A stretch of DNA of 64,000 nt from Bacteroidota bacterium (GTDB lineage Bacteria; Bacteroidota; Ignavibacteria; Kryptoniales; JAKASW01): NCBI GenBank assembly GCA_021789975.1, contig JAJYIT010000016.1:1-64000 (forward strand), given 5' to 3'. Shown here piece by piece: positions 60,570-64,000 of the stretch. Within the stretch, counting starts at the first letter, position 1; each line of letters starts with the position of its first letter. Below the pieces are notes generated by a model. The model saw nothing but the letters and a program-made list of their open reading frames with translations, ran no database searches and was not told where the DNA came from. Position numbers and translations under genes: made by a program.

Positions 60570-61031
60570 TTAGATCAACTTGGACAGGTTAATCATTTCA
60601 ATGACTGAAACTGCGGAGTCAAAGCCCTTATTGCCTGCTTTGCCCCCGGCCCGGTCAACCGCCTGATCAACAGAATCCGTCGTGAGTATGCCAAATACAA
60701 CGGGGACTGTGGAGTTCATAGACAGCGCGCCTACACCCTTGGAAGATTCTCCTGCAACGTAATCGAAGTGAGGGGTCTCGCCCCTTATTACTGCGCCAAG
60801 GCAAATCACCCCGTCATGTTTCTTCTTTTCCACGATTCGCCTGGCAACTGCGGGTATTTCGAAAGCTCCCGGACAGCGGTAAACATCGATGTTCGATTCC
60901 GAAACGCCGTGTCGCACAAGCCCGTCAAACGCACCCGACAATAACTTGTCCGTTATGAACCCGTTGAACCTGCTGATTACGATCGCGATTTTCAGGCCGC
61001 TTCCATCAAGCTTACCCTCATAAGTTGCCAA
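60570..61031 (-). CDS. ribH: 6,7-dimethyl-8-ribityllumazine synthase
   Basis: The 153-residue enzyme of riboflavin synthesis condenses the ribitylamino-uracil with dihydroxybutanone phosphate. Motifs: [33 protein letters not shown], and [20 protein letters not shown] with the catalytic-site His, then [14 protein letters not shown] and ending with a [12 protein letters not shown] region. The length fits icosahedral or pentameric forms. Its start overlaps the PHP gene by 14 bases. Flavin supply fits the proline dehydrogenase and respiration seen here. Confidence 0.97.
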   Translation of the reverse strand: MATYEGKLDGSGLKIAIVISRFNGFITDKLLSGAFDGLVRHGVSESNIDVYRCPGAFEIPAVARRIVEKKKHDGVICLGAVIRGETPHFDYVAGESSKGVGALSMNSTVPVVFGILTTDSVDQAVDRAGGKAGNKGFDSAVSVIEMINLSKLI

Positions 61032-61899
61032 TCAGCTCTCCTTTGCTTTTTGATTTTTTCATGATTGCGCTCTTCATTTGGTCAAACCATTCCTCCTCAA
61101 TGAAATGAGTGCCAAGATTTGAATCGTCGTTTTTCAAGCCTCCGTGAAAATCACTTCCGCCGGTCTTTAAAATGGAGTTTGAATCTGCAAATGTCCTGAA
61201 GTATTCTACCTCCTCTTGGGAATGAGAAGGATGAATTACTTCAACGCCGTCAAGCCCGTTTTCCAGCAGAAAGTGAAGAAGATCTTCGGTGACATAGTGC
61301 GAAGGATGGGCGAGGATTGCAAGCCCACCTGCGTTCTTAATCATCGCAATGGCCTGGTCCGCAGGAAACGGATGGTTTGCCTCGTAAGCGGGTCTTCCGA
61401 TGCCGATGTATTTATGGAAGACTTCATCGTAAGTCTGCGCGAAGCCTTCCTGCACCATCGTGTTTGCTATGTGCGGCCGGCCGACGGAATTCCAGACGCC
61501 GGCGCGGTCCAGTACTGACTCAAGCTTGAGCGGGATTTTCAAGCGGTTAAGTTTCGCCACGATCCTTCCGGCTCGCCGCACTCTGGCCTCGCGCAGGTTC
61601 TCCAGGGTTGAAAGGAAACTCCGATCACTATAGTCGATGAAGTATCCGAGGAAATGAAGTTGAAAACGTTTTTGCCTCGACGTGACCTCTATGCCTGGCA
61701 CGAACTCCAACCCAGAAGTCTTGGATAGCTCGGTACCTTCCTCAAGGGCGGATACGCAGTCATGATCAGTGATGCTGATTGTTGAGATGCCTGCCTGTAG
61801 CGCCTTCTCCAGCAAGGCAGGAGTTTTCAGTGCCCCATCTGAATATGCGGTATGTGTATGAAGATCTATTTTCCCCGTTTTGCCCAGGTGATTCTCCAA
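61018..61899 (-). CDS. PHP domain phosphoesterase (YciV/RNase AM-like)
   Basis: The 293-residue protein has all PHP metal motifs: [34 protein letters not shown] and [15 protein letters not shown], and a late [12 protein letters not shown]. The middle '[20 protein letters not shown]' insertion region marks the YciV/3',5'-nucleoside bisphosphate phosphatase branch, which trims pAp or the 5' ends of structured RNA. It overlaps ribH and lies seven bases after the Crp-type regulator gene, so the three are probably one operon. Confidence 0.9.
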   Translation of the reverse strand: MENHLGKTGKIDLHTHTAYSDGALKTPALLEKALQAGISTISITDHDCVSALEEGTELSKTSGLEFVPGIEVTSRQKRFQLHFLGYFIDYSDRSFLSTLENLREARVRRAGRIVAKLNRLKIPLKLESVLDRAGVWNSVGRPHIANTMVQEGFAQTYDEVFHKYIGIGRPAYEANHPFPADQAIAMIKNAGGLAILAHPSHYVTEDLLHFLLENGLDGVEVIHPSHSQEEVEYFRTFADSNSILKTGGSDFHGGLKNDDSNLGTHFIEEEWFDQMKSAIMKKSKSKGELIGNL

Positions 61900-61906
61900 T
61901 GAATCA

Positions 61907-62590
61907 TCAGCTGAACTTTTGCCTGAAGGTCTCGTAGTCCAGCAAGTTTATCATGCCGCCATTGACCTCAATAAGTTTCAGCTTCTCCATTTTGCTAAAA
62001 GTTCGCGATACAGTTTCACGCGTGGTGCCGGCCATGTTGGCTATTTCCTGCTGAACGGGCAGGTTGTCTATCTCGACTCGTCCCTGCTTGATCCTTCCCC
62101 TCTCGTCTGCAAATTGAAGCAGGACGTAGCCTACCCTGTGGTACGCGTCTTTGAGCGACAGACTCTTTATCAATGCATCCGCTCTTCTGAGACGAACGGT
62201 TAGATGCCTCAAAAGGGATATGGCTATACTCGGGTATTCCTCCAGGAGCGAAAGGAAATCTTTCCGGTGTATCATGAATAGGTCTGCGCTGTCGAGCGCG
62301 ATGACGCTCGCAGAGCGGGCCTCGCCGTCCAACAGTGCCATTTCTCCAAAGATGTCGCTCGCTCCCAATATGCTCAGAATGACCTCGCGCCCATCTTCTC
62401 CGACCCGGACGACTTTGACTTCACCCTGAATGATGACGAAGAGTGCCGATCCCGATTCCTCTTCCATCAGGATGACTTCGCCCTTCCTGTAAGTTTTTCT
62501 CACACCACATGCAGTGATCCTGGCGAAATCTCGTTCCTCCAACCCCTCAAAGATCGGAGCGATTTTAAGAAAGTCAGCGGCTTCTTTCAT
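61907..62590 (-). CDS. Crp/Fnr family transcription regulator
   Basis: I set the start at 62590 (MKEAADFLKIAPIF) after GGGAGCGCTGCT; the frame extends upstream without coding character. The 227 residues are normal for the family. The N-terminal effector beta-roll includes YRKGEVILMEEESGSALFVI and FGEMALLDGEARSASVIAL with an intact phosphate cassette, then the dimer helix. The C-terminal winged helix is QQEIANMAGTTRETVSRTFS. No Fnr-type cysteine cluster is present, so oxygen sensing by Fe-S is unlikely; a cyclic nucleotide or other ligand is more likely. Target genes are unknown. Confidence 0.93.
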   Translation of the reverse strand: MKEAADFLKIAPIFEGLEERDFARITACGVRKTYRKGEVILMEEESGSALFVIIQGEVKVVRVGEDGREVILSILGASDIFGEMALLDGEARSASVIALDSADLFMIHRKDFLSLLEEYPSIAISLLRHLTVRLRRADALIKSLSLKDAYHRVGYVLLQFADERGRIKQGRVEIDNLPVQQEIANMAGTTRETVSRTFSKMEKLKLIEVNGGMINLLDYETFRQKFS

Positions 62591-62748
62591 AGCAGCGCTC
62601 CCATGTTTGTTGTTCTCAATTTCACTCCTCCAATGAACCCTTAGGGTGATTAACCACTGAGAATATAGAAGCACCCCGATAGAAAGTCAACGGCAAGAGA
62701 TAGCTTTGAAGCAAGGGGTTGTTGGATTACCGAATTAATGGATTATTT

Positions 62749-62754
62749 TATACT
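62749..62754 (+). promoter_or_regulatory. Possible -10 element of the cysteine desulfurase gene
   Basis: TATACT lies 26 bases before the ATG at 62781, with a weak -35-like TTACCG about 17 bases upstream. It is placed within the 190-base divergent spacer between the Crp-type regulator and this gene. Confidence 0.25.
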
Positions 62755-62780
62755 GTTGGAAGATAACCGGCAGAATCAGA

Positions 62781-63950
62781 ATGGAAACGAAAAGAATTTA
62801 TCTCGATTACACTGCGACTACCCCCCTCGACCCGCGGGTGCTTGAAGCAATGCTTCCTTACTTCAATTCAACGTTCGGTAATGCATCCAGCATCCATTCA
62901 TTCGGGAGGGAAGCGAAAGCCGCACTCGAAGGAAGTCGTGAGAAAATTGCGGGGTTCATCGGAGCAAGACCATCGGAAATCGTCTTTACCAGCGGTGGTA
63001 CTGAATCGGACAACGCCGCCCTGTTTGGTGCGGCAAGTGCCGGGTCCGACAGGCGGCGAAAACAAGTAGTCGTCTCTTCGATCGAGCATCACGCGGTTCT
63101 CCACACTGCAGCAGCTCTCCAGGAACTTGGCTTCGATGCCACTTTTGTTCCGGTAGATCGTAGAGGTTTTGTCGATCCGGAAGAAGTGCGGAGGGCGGTC
63201 CGCGACGATACGCTCATCGTCAGCATCATACACGCGAACAATGAAATCGGAACGATCCAGAATTTGCCGGTGATTGCTGCGATAGTCCATGAGAAGGGCG
63301 CACTCTTTCACACGGACGCGGTGCAGTCATTCGGCAAAATCCCGTTTAGCGTTGCCGGCAGCGGGGTCGACCTCGCGTCTTTCAGTGCGCACAAGATATA
63401 TGGACCAAAAGGTATCGGAGCCTTGTTTATCAAGCGGGGAATTGAGATCGGGCCGACCTTTCACGGCGGGTCACAGGAGAGGAACCGTCGGCCGGGAACC
63501 GAGAGCATTCCCCTCATAGCGGGTTTTGCAAGAGCCGCTGAGATTGCCGTTGAGGAAATGGAAATCGAAGCAAGAAGGCTCACCGGCTTAAACAAGATGA
63601 TGCGGAAGAATTTGTTGAAGAATGTTCAGGGCGTTATCTTCAACTCGCCTGACCAAGATGCACTCCCGAACATCCTTAACGCATCCATCGACAGTAGCAA
63701 GGTAGAGATCGACGGCGAAGCGCTGATCATCAGTCTGGACCTGGAAGGAATCGCTGTTACGAGCGGCTCCGCCTGCAGCTCGGGCAGCCTGCAGCCGTCT
63801 CATGTAATCAAAGCGCTGGGTCGTGACGATGCAACGACGAAAGCAACTGTGAGATTTTCGTTCGGAAGATTCACCACTGAAGAAGACATCGTAAAGGCAT
63901 CTGAGATCTTTGGTAAGATAGTCGCAAGAACCGGGAAGGTGCCAGGGTGA
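62781..63950 (+). CDS. Cysteine desulfurase (IscS/NifS)
   Basis: The 389-residue class V PLP enzyme removes sulfur from cysteine for Fe-S clusters and thio-modifications. Motifs: IYLDYTATTPLDPRVLEAML, TSGGTESDNAAL, EHHAV, IIHANNEIGTIQ, LFHTDAVQSFGK, the PLP Lys in FSAHKIYGPKG, RRPGTESIPLIAGF, and the reactive cysteine loop VTSGSACSSGSLQPSHV. The short loop and the spacing fit the IscS/NifS group I. The ATG start is at 62781. It stands alone to the right edge, divergent from the Crp-type gene; no iscU is visible in the window. Confidence 0.95.
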   Translation: METKRIYLDYTATTPLDPRVLEAMLPYFNSTFGNASSIHSFGREAKAALEGSREKIAGFIGARPSEIVFTSGGTESDNAALFGAASAGSDRRRKQVVVSSIEHHAVLHTAAALQELGFDATFVPVDRRGFVDPEEVRRAVRDDTLIVSIIHANNEIGTIQNLPVIAAIVHEKGALFHTDAVQSFGKIPFSVAGSGVDLASFSAHKIYGPKGIGALFIKRGIEIGPTFHGGSQERNRRPGTESIPLIAGFARAAEIAVEEMEIEARRLTGLNKMMRKNLLKNVQGVIFNSPDQDALPNILNASIDSSKVEIDGEALIISLDLEGIAVTSGSACSSGSLQPSHVIKALGRDDATTKATVRFSFGRFTTEEDIVKASEIFGKIVARTGKVPG

Positions 63951-64000
63951 ACCGCAACCCTCAGTTGGTTCCCGATGACCAATCGGCTTGTGAACAATGG

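Overview
The window reads as the chromosome of an uncultured or little-studied member of the Bacteroidota/Chlorobiota/Ignavibacteriota (FCB) assemblage. The evidence is: eight proteins with type IX secretion (T9SS) C-terminal sorting domains of the 'YPNPFNPTTEI ... VYDxLGREVATLV ... GVYFYRLxAG' type, a PorZ-like T9SS component, a TANFOR-like giant surface protein, a serine palmitoyltransferase for sphingolipids, and mixed use of strong and weak Shine-Dalgarno sites. TAA, TAG and TGA are all used as ordinary stops. No rRNA, tRNA, CRISPR array or complete insertion sequence was recognised. The phylum-level assignment is inference from protein families only.

Region 1 (1-10.4 kb, + strand) is a tandem array of secreted cargo. 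Seven genes have nearly identical C-terminal sorting domains but different passenger parts: an unknown duplicated domain, YCF48/BNR-like beta-propeller repeats, and delta-60 repeats. One member is split by a frameshift, and two are a recent tandem duplication. Region 2 (10.4-23.3 kb, +) holds an outer-membrane barrel, a lipoprotein, and an apparent operon of a second barrel protein, a 1915-residue TANFOR/carboxypeptidase-regulatory-like protein, a fibronectin-III-like protein and a lipoprotein. It ends with an NTF2-like gene broken by one in-frame TGA and a strong terminator.

Region 3 (23.6-34.3 kb) is mixed housekeeping: a ferritin-like/VIT1 metal exporter (-), a DUF5916 barrel, DUF2203, proline dehydrogenase, a type I restriction system reduced by deletion to an hsdR 5' piece joined to an hsdS 3' piece, uvrB-comF, and a NagD-like HAD phosphatase (-).

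Region 4 (34.6-47.1 kb, - strand) is the most striking part: eleven genes carrying 71 c-type heme motifs and three b-type membrane cytochromes. In transcription order it has a small DksA/TraR-type zinc protein, a CbcL-like 19-heme c/b fusion, a cytochrome b, a 9-heme c with an overlapping cytochrome b (an unfused version of the same design), an 18-heme NapC/NirT-like anchored cytochrome, a second DksA/TraR protein, and a tetraheme c554-like protein. After a hairpin comes a three-gene set of outer-membrane barrel, 14-heme periplasmic cytochrome and 7-heme lipoprotein. Together these have the parts expected for electron flow from quinol across the periplasm to the cell surface, that is, extracellular or metal-oxide respiration. 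A sensor kinase and a sigma-54-dependent response regulator (48.3-51.6 kb, +) follow and are candidate regulators.

Region 5 (51.6-64 kb) carries a thioredoxin-like lipoprotein, a universal stress protein, a cyclic-nucleotide-binding protein and a branched-chain aminotransferase. Next are a GNAT-fold protein beside serine palmitoyltransferase (candidate bacterial ceramide synthase), a glycosyltransferase, the PorZ-like protein, lumazine synthase, a PHP phosphoesterase, a Crp/Fnr regulator, and a cysteine desulfurase at the right edge.
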